DNA of 64,000 nucleotides, taken from assembly GCA_018267825.1 (NCBI GenBank), contig JAFDXR010000008.1:186001-250000 (forward strand), given 5' to 3'. This DNA is from Bacteroidota bacterium. GTDB lineage: Bacteria > Bacteroidota > Bacteroidia > B-17B0 > Aurantibacillaceae. Positions 38,290-48,251 of the stretch are shown here, one piece after another (within the stretch, counting starts at the first letter, position 1; the number at the start of each line of letters is the position of its first letter). The notes beneath the pieces are model-generated. The model was not told where the DNA came from, made no database searches, and worked only from the letters and a program-made list of their open reading frames with translations. The translations under genes were made by a program, and so were the position numbers.

Positions 38290-40101
38290 ATGACTAACAT
38301 CAGAAACATTGCCATTATTGCGCACGTTGACCACGGTAAAACAACACTTGTAGATAAGATTCTGCACACCTGTAAATTATTCCGTGAAAACCAGGAAACC
38401 GGGGAATTGATCCTCGATAACAACGACCTGGAACGTGAACGCGGTATTACCATCCTGGCAAAAAACGTGTCGGTAACCTATAAAGGCACGAAAATTAATA
38501 TTATTGATACACCGGGCCACGCCGACTTCGGCGGGGAGGTTGAGCGTGTACTGAACATGGCAGACGGTGTAATTCTGCTGGTAGACGCCTTCGAAGGGCC
38601 TATGCCTCAAACACGTTTCGTAACGCAGAAAGCAATTGCTGCCGGGAAAAAAGCAATCCTGGTTATCAATAAAGTGGATAAACCGAATTGTCGTCCGGAA
38701 GAGGTACACGACCAGGTATTTGACCTGTTCTTTAACCTCAACGCAACCGAAGATCAGCTGGATTTCCCGACTGTTTACGGTTCGTCGAAACAAGGCTGGA
38801 TGGGTCCTGATTATAAAACCCCAACTGAAGATATTACGTACCTGCTCGATACCATTCTCGAAAAAATTCCGGTAGCACCGAAACGTGAAGGTACCCTGCA
38901 ACTGCAGATCACATCACTCGATTACTCATCGTTCATTGGCCGTATCGCCATCGGACGTGTGTATCGCGGCACCATTAAAGAAAACATGCCTGTAAGTGTT
39001 GTGAAACGCGACGGCAGCATTCAGAAATCACGTGTGAAAGAACTGTTTGTATTCGATGGTTTAGGAAAAATCAAAGTATCAGAAGTTGAAGCCGGCGATA
39101 TTTGTGCCTTTACAGGTATCGAAGGATTTGAGATCGGTGATACCGTTGCTGATTTCGAAAATCCGGAGGGCCTTCCGAATATTGCGATCGACGAGCCTAC
39201 CATGAGCATGCTCTTTACCATCAACAACTCACCGTTCTTTGGTAAAGACGGTAAATTTGTAACTTCACGTCACTTACGCGATCGTTTATATAAAGAACTT
39301 GAAAAAAACCTGGCCCTGCGTGTCGAAGAAACCGCATCGCCTGATTCATACCTCGTATTCGGCCGTGGTATCCTCCACTTATCGGTGCTTATCGAAACTA
39401 TGCGCCGCGAGGGTTACGAGCTTCAGCTTGGGCAGCCACAGGTAATCATCAAGGAAATTGATGGTGTGAAACACGAGCCGGTAGAGGTTCTGACCATTGA
39501 TGTGCCGCAGGAATCATCCAGCAAAGTTATTGACCTCGTGAGCCAGCGTAAAGGCGATATGCTCGTGATGGAGCCAAAAGGCGACCTGATTCATATCGAA
39601 TTCGAAATTCCTTCACGTGGTATCATTGGTTTGCGTAACAATATTCTGACAGCTACAGCCGGTGAAGCTATTATGGCGCACCGTTTCAAAGCATTTGAAC
39701 CATGGAAAGGTCCTATTCCTAACCGTATTGCCGGCGTACTGATTTCTAAGGAAAAAGGAACTGCCGTAGCATACAGTATCGATAAACTGCAGGATCGCGG
39801 TAAATTCTTCATCGAAGCCGGTGACGAAATTTATCCGGGTATGATCATCGGTGAGCACATCCGTCCGGATGACCTCGTGGTGAACGTTTGCCAGGAGAAA
39901 AAACTCACCAACATGCGCGCCAGCGGATCGGATGAGAAAATGCGCATTGTACCGAAAATCAATTTCAGTCTCGAAGAAGCTATGGAATATATCCAGGGCG
40001 ACGAGTATGTGGAAATCACACCAAACTTCATTCGTCTGCGTAAAATTTACCTCGATGAAAACGAGCGTAAACGTATGTCGAAAGCACTGGAAGCTCAATA
40101 A
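38290..40101 (+). CDS. typA: Ribosome-associated GTPase TypA/BipA
   Basis: 603 residues, standard length. G1 [10 protein letters not shown] (about 11-20), G2 region ERERGITI, G3 [13 protein letters not shown]4 NKVDKP. The domain order is EF-G-like G domain, domain II, a C-terminal EF-G-like pair and the BipA-specific C-terminus. It binds the 70S ribosome and aids 50S assembly and stress or cold adaptation. Single-gene unit with its own -7 element and terminator. Confidence 0.97.
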   Translation: MTNIRNIAIIAHVDHGKTTLVDKILHTCKLFRENQETGELILDNNDLERERGITILAKNVSVTYKGTKINIIDTPGHADFGGEVERVLNMADGVILLVDAFEGPMPQTRFVTQKAIAAGKKAILVINKVDKPNCRPEEVHDQVFDLFFNLNATEDQLDFPTVYGSSKQGWMGPDYKTPTEDITYLLDTILEKIPVAPKREGTLQLQITSLDYSSFIGRIAIGRVYRGTIKENMPVSVVKRDGSIQKSRVKELFVFDGLGKIKVSEVEAGDICAFTGIEGFEIGDTVADFENPEGLPNIAIDEPTMSMLFTINNSPFFGKDGKFVTSRHLRDRLYKELEKNLALRVEETASPDSYLVFGRGILHLSVLIETMRREGYELQLGQPQVIIKEIDGVKHEPVEVLTIDVPQESSSKVIDLVSQRKGDMLVMEPKGDLIHIEFEIPSRGIIGLRNNILTATAGEAIMAHRFKAFEPWKGPIPNRIAGVLISKEKGTAVAYSIDKLQDRGKFFIEAGDEIYPGMIIGEHIRPDDLVVNVCQEKKLTNMRASGSDEKMRIVPKINFSLEEAMEYIQGDEYVEITPNFIRLRKIYLDENERKRMSKALEAQ

Positions 40102-40104
40102 TAG

Positions 40105-40131
40105 AAAAACCCGCCTGATGGCGGGTTTTTT
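40105..40131 (+). terminator. Terminator of typA
   Basis: CCCGCC and GGCGGG with loop TGAT (40110-40125), then a T run. Confidence 0.9.
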
Positions 40132-40133
40132 GT

Positions 40134-40344
40134 TGTAGTTTTTTGGATTATCGGGGCATATACCCAGGCAGAACACTCCCCGTACAGCTGAAGTTTTAGC
40201 CGAGGCGCTACGGTCGGCATCACAAAACTTCCAAAGGAGTATTCTTGTCACATCCGTCTTTGCCCGCAAAGCGAAGCAAACTCCACATGTCTGGTAATAC
40301 CGCCAGAGACGCTTCGTAAACGAGGAACCCGCAATGACGCTGCA
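40134..40344. repeat. Structured intergenic sequence
   Basis: No gene. A two-part inverted repeat, GAAGTTTT (40190-40197) with AAAACTTC (40224-40231) enclosing GCCGA with TCGGC, would extrude a hairpin; a second set (CGAAGC/GCTTCG, TCTGG/CCAGA) follows at about 40273-40317. It looks like a dispersed repeat rather than a regulatory region. Confidence 0.4.
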
Positions 40345-43300
40345 TCAGAAGAACGCGCGTACCTGCGCACCGCCGATGTGCACAATCTTACTGTTGGGTG
40401 ATTTACGTCCGTCGTAATTGATACTGATCTGAATGTTACTGGTCAGGTTTCGCTGATAGCCCAGGTTCCAGGTAAAATTGTAGCCTGTTTTCAGGGCATT
40501 CAGCATTTCATAAGCCACCGGTGTGTTCTCCAGGTCATTGTAGGTAATGTTAATGAAATCGGCTTTCGCTGTGAGACTGCCTTTATCCACTTTATTGAAT
40601 TTGAATTCGAGGCCTGCATCGTTCAACGTGGCCCGTTGAAAACCACCTTCAATGATGTTCTGCTTCTGGTTGTATTTATAAATCACACTGATGCGCAGCG
40701 ATGTATTCGGCTGATAGCTTAGCTTCTCATCGAGATCATAAAATTCGATGCGATAATTACGGTTGCCGAAATACAGGGAGGCGAGGTTTTTAATACCCGT
40801 TGAGTTGGTACTGTTGATGCTCCAGGCTTTGGTAAAATTCCAGCGCCAGCGTATCTCATGCGAGTAATTGCCGCGTGTTTCAAATCCATTGGTGAGCAGC
40901 TGTTTGCTGATATTATCCTGATACGTATAATCCATGCCAAACACCGCTGAGCTCTGGTTAAAAAATAAACTCTGGCGCAATGAATAGGTCATGGCGGTGA
41001 GCGACGAATCGCCCTGCCGGATATCGAACGGGTTAAACGTGAAGAGCTGGTTATTGTCGCTCGATTTTTTATCGACCCTGTACACTGTTTGTGTAGCGAA
41101 ACGCGCCAGGAATTTCATGCCACGCGAAGGGTCGTTTTTGAGGAATACCGAGGGCCGCAGGTTCAGTGCAAAACTAAACTGATCGTGCAACACTTTCACA
41201 TATTGGTTGGTAGGCGTATAAACACGTATGTACAATGCCTGGTCGGGGAATTGTGCAATCTCGAACTCGTTGAGTTCCTTGATCCCATTGTCGTTATAGT
41301 CTTTCCAGGCATAGGAGCCCTGTCCGGCCGCTACCTGCAGGTAGTAATATTCTTTTTTGTTTTCGAGCCCGTAACCGGTTTCATAAAACAGGGTAGAGGT
41401 TATAAATCCGTGAATGAGCCGCGGAGAATACTCGACCCGGCTGAGCAATGTATTGTCGGGCTTGAGGATACCGCTGTGTGCGTTTTTCAGGTGTAACTCG
41501 CGGTAGGTAAACAACAAGGTGAACGGGTGGTTGCGAATGCTGTTGATGTTGGCTGACATCCCCACATTCTGTGCATAGGTTGAGTCTTTGAGTATGGCTG
41601 AATAGGCCTGCTTATCGCGGCGTTCGCGGTAAAATAATTTATAAATGTTCCCGGAACTGTCGGCATTGGTAATGTTACCCTCCCACTCCCAGAACTGGTA
41701 TGTACGCGGCAGAAGGCTGTCGGAGCTGGTTTTCCTGAATTCATTATGTTCAAACTCATCGAGCAGATTGGCTTTCAGTTTCCAGAAAGCCTGCGACAAT
41801 AATGTCTTATGCCTGTAAAAACTGGTGCGCAGGGGATTGTACACTGCATTGAGGTACGAACCGTTATATTGTAGCAGAGTGCCTTTCCTGGCAAATTGCG
41901 TATTCAACTGGTGTTTCAAGCCGTTGTAAAAACTCCCTTCTTCAAACAGGTTAATGCCATACAGGAGTTTATACTTATTGCCTTTCTGAATTCCCATCTG
42001 CAAAAATCCGACATGCTGATCGGCATTGATGGGTGCAGTGGTGGGCCGGTTCCAGTCGCGTTCAAACTCAATGGCCCTGTAGCGTTCAATAGGCGCGAAA
42101 TTCTGCTGCACATATTCGTAGCCCACATTATACAATGCTTTCAGGTCTTCCCGGCGTTTGGTAGTGTCTTTCTTCAATACAGTCTGGTTGTTGCTGCTCA
42201 GTTTAAAACCATAGCCATCGTCGTTGGCCGAGTTAAACGGACTAAAGGTGTTGATGTCGTTTTTGGTATAAGCGCCTTCAAAACTCAGGGTGTTGTTTGG
42301 TGTTATGGTAAAGTCGCCCCCGGCGGTAGCCATTTGTTTTTTCTTGGGTGTTACAAGTGCGATCACGGGTTCGTAGTTTCCCTGCAAAACCCCGCCAACC
42401 GGGGCATACCATTGATACACTTTACCATTGGCGGTAGACGATACCTGGCGATAGTTCCCGGCATTCTCGCCTACGAAGCTGAATTTGGCCGTGTATTTGG
42501 CGCTATCGGGGTTGGTGCAATAGAGTAATACGCCCGGATATGTAATGCCTAAAACGGTTGAATCTTTTTTCCAATAAAACACATCGCTGTTGTTAAATGC
42601 AGCTGCCTGTACGCCGGAGTATACCGCTTTGCTGAGCGTATCGCCCACCTGGTAAAGAGTGAGTCGCTGCTGGTCGGTGAGTGTCTGCTGAAGTGTTTTA
42701 TTTTTATTATCCTGTTCACCATAAAAATTGAAATGAAACTTAGCCTTCTGCAATTCTACTTCTTCACCGAAAAAATAAAGCGAACGGGCATAGTTGCGTT
42801 CGGCATACTGGAACTCGGCAATAATCCGTTTGTCTTTTGTAATGATCTGGCGGGCTGTAAATGTAACCTCAGCTGTATTGTAATCGATGATGTAATCGTT
42901 CTCCTGGCCGCGCTGCAATAGCTTCCCATCGATGTAAATGCGTTCTGTACCGGAGAGCACGATAATAAACTGCTCATTATCGGCACCACGCAAACGATAA
43001 GGCCCCTGGTTATTTTCGGTACCCTGTATAATGTATCGCGAGAAACGACCCTTACTTACAGCACCGCTCAACTGCGTGTTAAACTTCACGATCTTACCCC
43101 CAATGGTGTCTTTGTAAGTATTGGATGCATAAGCCCCCTGGGCCCGTTTGTAAAAATTCATGAAATAGCTATTGGGCCGGTTCAACTGGAAGTCACCCAC
43201 TATAAGCTTGGTGTTCTGATTCGAAAGCTGAATAAACACCTTGTCGAATTCCTGTAGCTGGGCGGTCGTTCCGTCGGCCTGGAAAGGAATGTTATCGTCG

Positions 43301-43836
43301 GTCGCCGCCAATAAGAGGTCTACATCCTGTGTCAGTTTCCCGCTTACCTGCAGGTTCAGGTTGGAGTTTACCACCACATCCTGGTTGTTGCCGAATGAAA
43401 TGCCCCGGCTGATGCTGCCGTTTTTATTCAGCCCGTCGGTAATAAAATTATCTTTGGAATTGGAGCTGCCCTCAAATGCAATGGTGATGGGGTTTTTGGC
43501 GAGCGACAGATCTTTGGTGAGAATAGAAGCGTCTTTATGATAATGCGGTTTTTCGAAATTATACGGGAATGTTTTGTACTGAACGGTGAGTGTATCGGCC
43601 GACTTTTTCTTTAATACAATCGATTTGGTTTTGTAGTCGATCGTGTAGCTGCTACTGTCCATGGCCGGATTCGAAAACTTCACATTCACGGTTCCGGGGA
43701 TCAGGCTGAGGGTATCCAGGTAAATGGTATCGTTTTTGGCCACAAAACGTTTTTTCTTTATCCCGCCGGCCGTTTGGGCCTGCGAAATAACAGTCAGAAA
43801 CAGCATACATATGAAAACGACCCTCGTTAAATTCAC
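40345..43836 (-). CDS. Large outer-membrane beta-barrel protein
   Basis: 1163 residues from GTG 43836, chosen because it gives a good signal peptide (VNLTRVVFICMLFLTVISQA) whereas the 43977 start adds a non-signal extension. The N-terminal third has SISRGISFGNNQDVVVNSNL and KVFIQLSNQNTKLIVGDFQL, typical of SprA-related barrel proteins, and GDFQLNRPNSYFMNFYKRAQ. The rest is alternating amphipathic strands ending in an aromatic residue (QVRAFF), as barrel proteins do. It is about half the length of SprA and I do not assign it to the T9SS channel. Function unknown; perhaps a large pore or surface protein. Confidence 0.7.
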   Translation of the reverse strand: MNLTRVVFICMLFLTVISQAQTAGGIKKKRFVAKNDTIYLDTLSLIPGTVNVKFSNPAMDSSSYTIDYKTKSIVLKKKSADTLTVQYKTFPYNFEKPHYHKDASILTKDLSLAKNPITIAFEGSSNSKDNFITDGLNKNGSISRGISFGNNQDVVVNSNLNLQVSGKLTQDVDLLLAATDDNIPFQADGTTAQLQEFDKVFIQLSNQNTKLIVGDFQLNRPNSYFMNFYKRAQGAYASNTYKDTIGGKIVKFNTQLSGAVSKGRFSRYIIQGTENNQGPYRLRGADNEQFIIVLSGTERIYIDGKLLQRGQENDYIIDYNTAEVTFTARQIITKDKRIIAEFQYAERNYARSLYFFGEEVELQKAKFHFNFYGEQDNKNKTLQQTLTDQQRLTLYQVGDTLSKAVYSGVQAAAFNNSDVFYWKKDSTVLGITYPGVLLYCTNPDSAKYTAKFSFVGENAGNYRQVSSTANGKVYQWYAPVGGVLQGNYEPVIALVTPKKKQMATAGGDFTITPNNTLSFEGAYTKNDINTFSPFNSANDDGYGFKLSSNNQTVLKKDTTKRREDLKALYNVGYEYVQQNFAPIERYRAIEFERDWNRPTTAPINADQHVGFLQMGIQKGNKYKLLYGINLFEEGSFYNGLKHQLNTQFARKGTLLQYNGSYLNAVYNPLRTSFYRHKTLLSQAFWKLKANLLDEFEHNEFRKTSSDSLLPRTYQFWEWEGNITNADSSGNIYKLFYRERRDKQAYSAILKDSTYAQNVGMSANINSIRNHPFTLLFTYRELHLKNAHSGILKPDNTLLSRVEYSPRLIHGFITSTLFYETGYGLENKKEYYYLQVAAGQGSYAWKDYNDNGIKELNEFEIAQFPDQALYIRVYTPTNQYVKVLHDQFSFALNLRPSVFLKNDPSRGMKFLARFATQTVYRVDKKSSDNNQLFTFNPFDIRQGDSSLTAMTYSLRQSLFFNQSSAVFGMDYTYQDNISKQLLTNGFETRGNYSHEIRWRWNFTKAWSINSTNSTGIKNLASLYFGNRNYRIEFYDLDEKLSYQPNTSLRISVIYKYNQKQNIIEGGFQRATLNDAGLEFKFNKVDKGSLTAKADFINITYNDLENTPVAYEMLNALKTGYNFTWNLGYQRNLTSNIQISINYDGRKSPNSKIVHIGGAQVRAFF

Positions 43837-43985
43837 CGGGATATAAAACGCAATTAATGTGGTTATATTACTGTGCCGGCCTACAATTCCGTCATCACGA
43901 ATATACGAATGTAGGCCGGGTTTTGGGTAAATCCGGGCATATTTACAGGGAGATTTGTATCTTCGTGTACTTATCATCGTCCCCC

Positions 43986-44750
43986 ATGAAAATTATTACT
44001 TACAACGTGAATGGTATCCGGGCTGCCATGAACAAAGGCCTGATAGGCTGGTTACAGGCTACACAACCCGATGTGCTGTGTGTGCAGGAAATAAAAGCCA
44101 CACCTGACCAGGTGAATGTTTCGGAATTCGAAGCCCTGGGATATCAGCATTTCTGGTACCCGGCCGAAAAAAAGGGATATAGCGGCGTGGCTATTTTCAG
44201 CAAACGTAAACCGGATCATGTGGAGTATGGTTGCGGTATAGCCGCCTATGACCAGGAAGGGCGCGTGATCCGTGCCGATTATGGCGACCTGTCGGTGATG
44301 AGTGTATACCATCCCAGCGGAAGCAGCGGTGATGAGCGCCAGGGTTTTAAAATGCAATGGCTCTCTGACTTTCAGAAATACATTGACCGCTTAAAGAAAG
44401 AGCGCCAGAAGCTCATTATATCGGGCGATTACAACATCTGTCATAAAGCGATCGATATTCATAACCCGGTGTCTAATGCCAATACATCCGGGTTTCTACC
44501 TGAGGAACGCGAATGGATGGAACAGTTCATACAATCGGGCTTTATTGATTCGTTCCGGTATTTCAACCAGGAGCCTCATCAATACAGCTGGTGGAGCTAC
44601 AGAGCCAATGCCCGTGCCAAGAACCTGGGCTGGCGTATTGATTATAACCTGATCACGGCAAACCTTGAGAAACATCTGAAGCGCTCGGTGATCCTGCCGG
44701 ATGCCATGCACAGCGACCATTGCCCGGTGTTACTCGAAACCGACCACTAA
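43986..44750 (+). CDS. xth: Exodeoxyribonuclease III (AP endonuclease)
   Basis: 254 residues from ATG 43986; an extension upstream into the barrel gene's leader is not preferred. Endonuclease/exonuclease/phosphatase fold: TYNVNGIRAAMNKG, CVQEIKA (metal Glu), GDYNICHKAIDIHNP, and DAMHSDHCPVLLE (Asp-His pair). It cuts at abasic sites and trims 3' blocked ends in base excision repair. Confidence 0.95.
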   Translation: MKIITYNVNGIRAAMNKGLIGWLQATQPDVLCVQEIKATPDQVNVSEFEALGYQHFWYPAEKKGYSGVAIFSKRKPDHVEYGCGIAAYDQEGRVIRADYGDLSVMSVYHPSGSSGDERQGFKMQWLSDFQKYIDRLKKERQKLIISGDYNICHKAIDIHNPVSNANTSGFLPEEREWMEQFIQSGFIDSFRYFNQEPHQYSWWSYRANARAKNLGWRIDYNLITANLEKHLKRSVILPDAMHSDHCPVLLETDH

Positions 44751-44804
44751 TCGCATAAAAGGGCAAAAAACTCCATTATATTTAGGTTTTTTAGTTTAAA
44801 AGTT

Positions 44805-44812
44805 TAATTTTG
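44805..44812 (+). promoter_or_regulatory. -7 element of the peptide-binding lipoprotein gene
   Basis: TAATTTTG, 29 bases ahead of the ATG at 44842, fits TANNTTTG. The spacer and -33 are A/T-rich and unclear. Confidence 0.5.
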
Positions 44813-44841
44813 TAAGTTAGAAAATCCACTTACTCACACGT

Positions 44842-46599
44842 ATGAGAAAACTATTTATTCCACTTATCGCTGGCTCGATCGCGTTTGGTTTTACTTCTTG
44901 CGGCGGCGATGATAAATCAGGTCACGAATCTTCAGAGGCAAAAGGAGGCGTTTATTTAGGAGGCGTTATGCGCATGAACGAGGTTGAAGCCTTTAAGAGT
45001 CTGAACCCGATTGCTGTAAATGAGCAGGTTAGCTTTCACTTAGGCACCCAGTTATTTGAAGGCCTTGTAAAATTCGACCAAACCGATCTTTCCGTTAAAC
45101 CGGCTGTGGCCTACAAATGGGAAAGCAATGCCAACCAGACCGAATGGACTTTCCATATCCGTAAAGGCGTTAAATTTCATGATGATCCTTGTTTTGCAGA
45201 TGGCAAAGGCCGCGATGTTACTGCTGCCGATGTGAAATTCTGTTTCGATAAACTTTGCTCTTCCGATGCCAACAATGCTCAGTACGACGTTACCATGAAA
45301 GACCGCGTGGTTGGGGCCAACGAAGCTTTCGAAGCATCCAAAAGCGGTAAATCCGTAAATGTAACCGGTATTAAAATCATTAACGACAGCACCATTAGCA
45401 TTATTCTGACCAATCCCGATGCAGGTTTCCTGAATATTTTAGCCATGCCGGGCTGCTGGATTTATCCGAAAGAAGCGGTTACAAAATATGGTGCCGATAT
45501 GCGCATCCATCCTGTGGGTACAGGGCCTTTCCAACTGGAAACAGTAAAAGAAGGTGAAGTGGTGATCATGAAGAAAAATCCAAACTATTATGGTGTGGAT
45601 AAAGACGGCAATAAGCTGCCATACCTTGACGGTCTGAAATACACCTTTATCCGTGAGAAAAAAGCGGAGATCCTTGAATTCAAAAGCGGAAACCTGGACA
45701 TGGTATACCGCTTACCGGTGGAAGTATTCCACGAAATTATGGGTGACCTTGAACATGCCAAAGAACGTAAAACAGACTTTGCCATCCTGAACTCACCGGC
45801 ATTCAACACCAACTTTATCGGATTTAACTGTGCCGGCAATATCTTCAATAAAAAAGAAGTCCGCCTGGCATTTAACTACGCTATTGACCGCAACAAAATT
45901 GCAGACTTTACCATCCAGGGTGAAGGTACTGCCGCTTCTTATGGTATGGTGCCTTATGTAGAATCGTTTGAAAAAGACGGCTACAACTACAAAGGTTTAA
46001 AAGGCTACACATTCGATCCGCAAAAAGCAAAAGACTACATGAAACAAGCCGGTTACCCGGATGGCAAAGGATTCCCGAAAGTAACCCTGCAGATCAACAG
46101 CGGTGGTGGCGATCGTAATATCCTGATTGCAGAAGTGGTTCAGAAAATGCTGAAGGAGAACCTGAATGTGGATATCGAAATCAATACCGTTCCTTTTGCC
46201 GAGCATATTGAACAGGTAACTTCAGGCAAATCTGACATGTTCCGTTTTGCATGGTATGCCGATTACCCGGATCCTGAAACATTCCTGACACTCTTTTACG
46301 GAAAACACGTACCAGCTAACCCAAGCGAAAAATCATTTACCAACTTCTTCCGCTATAAAAATGCACGATTTGATTCTCTCTTCGCCGCATCATTCAAAGA
46401 GCCGGATAAAGCAAAACGTTATGCCCTGCTGAGCCAGGCTGAACAGGTTGTGCTTGACGACGGACCATTGATGCCTATTTTCTACGACGAAAACTACAGG
46501 CTGGAACAATTGAACGTCCGTAATTTCCCTGAAAATGCCTTAGGCTATATGGATCTGACCAATGTATACCTGATCCCGAAAGATAAAATGAAGAAATAA
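44842..46599 (+). CDS. Oligopeptide-binding lipoprotein of an ABC importer (SBP family 5)
   Basis: 585 residues. Lipoprotein signal with lipobox FTSCGGDD (Cys20). SBP_bac_5 features: VSFHLGTQLFEGLVKFD, TEWTFHIRKGVKFHDDPCF, TAADVKFCFDKL, HPVGTGPFQLETVKEGE and AFNYAIDRNKIADFTIQGEG. It binds peptides or another solute and passes it to a permease. No permease or ATPase gene is adjacent, so its partners are elsewhere. Single gene with a terminator. Confidence 0.93.
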   Translation: MRKLFIPLIAGSIAFGFTSCGGDDKSGHESSEAKGGVYLGGVMRMNEVEAFKSLNPIAVNEQVSFHLGTQLFEGLVKFDQTDLSVKPAVAYKWESNANQTEWTFHIRKGVKFHDDPCFADGKGRDVTAADVKFCFDKLCSSDANNAQYDVTMKDRVVGANEAFEASKSGKSVNVTGIKIINDSTISIILTNPDAGFLNILAMPGCWIYPKEAVTKYGADMRIHPVGTGPFQLETVKEGEVVIMKKNPNYYGVDKDGNKLPYLDGLKYTFIREKKAEILEFKSGNLDMVYRLPVEVFHEIMGDLEHAKERKTDFAILNSPAFNTNFIGFNCAGNIFNKKEVRLAFNYAIDRNKIADFTIQGEGTAASYGMVPYVESFEKDGYNYKGLKGYTFDPQKAKDYMKQAGYPDGKGFPKVTLQINSGGGDRNILIAEVVQKMLKENLNVDIEINTVPFAEHIEQVTSGKSDMFRFAWYADYPDPETFLTLFYGKHVPANPSEKSFTNFFRYKNARFDSLFAASFKEPDKAKRYALLSQAEQVVLDDGPLMPIFYDENYRLEQLNVRNFPENALGYMDLTNVYLIPKDKMKK

Positions 46600-46620
46600 T
46601 CTCCACGAGATATACGAAAA

Positions 46621-46646
46621 AGCCCCGGTGATGCCGGGGCTTTTTT
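46621..46646 (+). terminator. Terminator of the peptide-binding lipoprotein gene
   Basis: GCCCCGG and CCGGGGC (46622-46640) with loop TGATG, then TTTTTT. Confidence 0.92.
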
Positions 46647-46669
46647 ATGCGTATTGATTTATAGTTTAT

Positions 46670-47473
46670 CTAATGCAGGGCGCCCATGAGGTACATGGCC
46701 GAAAGTGTAGGGGTCGGATTACCGCCTTCTTTTTCCAGTGTTACGGCAAAGGCATCGGCTTCGACTACCACTTTCAGCTTTTGCAATTGCATGGTATCTA
46801 CGGCGCTGAAAACACCCGCATCTACCGGTTTTCCATTGGCCAGGGCCCAAAGCTGGTATTGTTTTCCTTTGGGTGGTGCCGGAAGTTCCATCACATTGAC
46901 ATATACTTCCCTGGAGCGTGTATCCCAGTATACGTAAGCCATCGCCGCAGGGCTGTTCCCCAGGCCTTTCAGCCTTATGGTTTTCATCATGGTATCGCCC
47001 ATGAGGGCAATGCTGGCATGTGCTTCCTGTAAGGAAGTTCTGCTTATTTCCATCTGCTGGGCCAGTACACTTTTTTCCTGGTTCAGGTCCGCTACCGTCT
47101 GCTCAGCCACGTGCAACTTGCTATACAGCACAACATTCACCACAGCACTTGTGATGAGTAATGCCACAGAGGCAGCCATTCCGTATTTATAACTGCTTTT
47201 CGCAGCAGGCCTTGTTTCCGCCAGGTTGACAACTACCGTACCTGCATTTTCGGAAAACACTTTTGTTCTGATGTTTTCCTTGATGTGACTAGGGATCTCC
47301 GGAACATCTTTGCTGGCTACCAGGAGCAGGGTATGTTCTATCCGCTCTATTTCCTGCTGAAGCTCGGGATGTTGCAAAAGCATATTGTGTATCCGGGCAA
47401 CCTCCTGAACGGATGCCGTACCCAGAACATAGCTTTCAAGAATACCACTATTTATAATGTCTCCGGGTTCCAC
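46670..47473 (-). CDS. RskA-type anti-sigma factor
   Basis: 267 residues from a GTG five bases after the sigma stop. Cytosolic N-terminal helices (NSGILESYVLGTASVQEVAR, RIEHTLLLVA), one transmembrane helix (YGMAASVALLITSAVVNVVL, about 95-114), a coiled-coil stretch (KLHVAEQTVADLNQEKSVLA) and a periplasmic RskA-like domain (MAYVYWDTRSREVYVNVMEL, PPKGKQYQLWALANGKPVD). It should hold the ECF sigma factor encoded just upstream until a signal triggers release. Confidence 0.9.
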   Translation of the reverse strand: MEPGDIINSGILESYVLGTASVQEVARIHNMLLQHPELQQEIERIEHTLLLVASKDVPEIPSHIKENIRTKVFSENAGTVVVNLAETRPAAKSSYKYGMAASVALLITSAVVNVVLYSKLHVAEQTVADLNQEKSVLAQQMEISRTSLQEAHASIALMGDTMMKTIRLKGLGNSPAAMAYVYWDTRSREVYVNVMELPAPPKGKQYQLWALANGKPVDAGVFSAVDTMQLQKLKVVVEADAFAVTLEKEGGNPTPTLSAMYLMGALH

Positions 47474-47478
47474 AACTT

Positions 47479-48027
47479 TTACAATGCCATTTTATTTCTT
47501 AAATGAATGAGTGCCTGTCTTACCTTTGTTTTCACGGTACCGAGCGGCATATTCAGTTTCCTGGAGATTTCTTCCTGGGTGTACCCCTGATAATATGCCA
47601 GTTCAATAATAACCTGATAATCGTCCTCGAGTTTATTAACCGCTGCCTTTAAGCCAATGTGATCGTAATTGACCTGGTGCTGGTGCTGTTTATTTATCTC
47701 ATATACGTTTGTATCGAGGTTCTGGATTCTGGAACTTACCTTTGATGCCGTTGTTCTTGTAAAATCGATCGCTGCGTTTCTCACAATATTCAGCATCCAT
47801 GTAAACAGGCGTCCTTTTTCTTCCTTATAACTGTCGAAGTTGTTCCATATTTTCAAAAAGGCTGCCTGCAATACATCCTGCGAATCTTCTTCGTTCTGGA
47901 GTATCGTAAAAATAACACCGTACAGGGCCTTGGAATAATTGTCGTAGAGATACGAAAAAGCCTTCTGGTCTTTTTGCCTGATCAAGGCAATAAGTACTTC
48001 TTCTGTATATTTAATTTTAGGCGACAA
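47479..48027 (-). CDS. ECF sigma factor (SigK-like)
   Basis: 182 residues from a TTG start. Region 2: LYGVIFTILQNEEDSQDVLQ and FLKIWNNFDSYKEEKGRLFT; WMLNIVRNAAIDFTRT; region 4: YQVIIELAYYQGYTQEEISR, LNMPLGTVKTKVRQALIHL. Paired with an RskA-type regulator, this is the SigK arrangement. Confidence 0.92.
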   Translation of the reverse strand: MSPKIKYTEEVLIALIRQKDQKAFSYLYDNYSKALYGVIFTILQNEEDSQDVLQAAFLKIWNNFDSYKEEKGRLFTWMLNIVRNAAIDFTRTTASKVSSRIQNLDTNVYEINKQHQHQVNYDHIGLKAAVNKLEDDYQVIIELAYYQGYTQEEISRKLNMPLGTVKTKVRQALIHLRNKMAL

Positions 48028-48251
48028 TCCGATTCAAATATAATATACAAGATAGCGATAAGTTTTAAGAAAAAACAGGTATTTCCTGTAAGGTGAATTG
48101 TATAAAAGCCCGGGAGCATGTACTACAGAGCAAATCGAAAGCACCTCGCCCAAGTCAAATCCTATTGCCGGCCGATCAGGCCTCCGATCAAAGCAGACAG
48201 TATGCGCAGTTTTCGGTTTCTACGCATATATCAACGGACTCCGGCAATTTT
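48028..48251. other. Intergenic spacer
   Basis: 224 bases without a supported gene. It holds the promoter region of the sigma factor at 48027 on the minus strand (A/T-rich around 48040-48075) and the 3' flank of rnr. A GATCAGGCCTCCGATC-type partial palindrome lies near 48176. Nothing else stands out. Confidence 0.35.

Noticed and set aside
41896-42528. 210-codon plus-strand frame inside the barrel gene
   Set aside because: Antisense shadow of a coherent beta-barrel sequence with no start context.
40345-43836. SprA, the T9SS channel
   Set aside because: About 1,160 residues against more than 2,000 for SprA; only general barrel resemblance.
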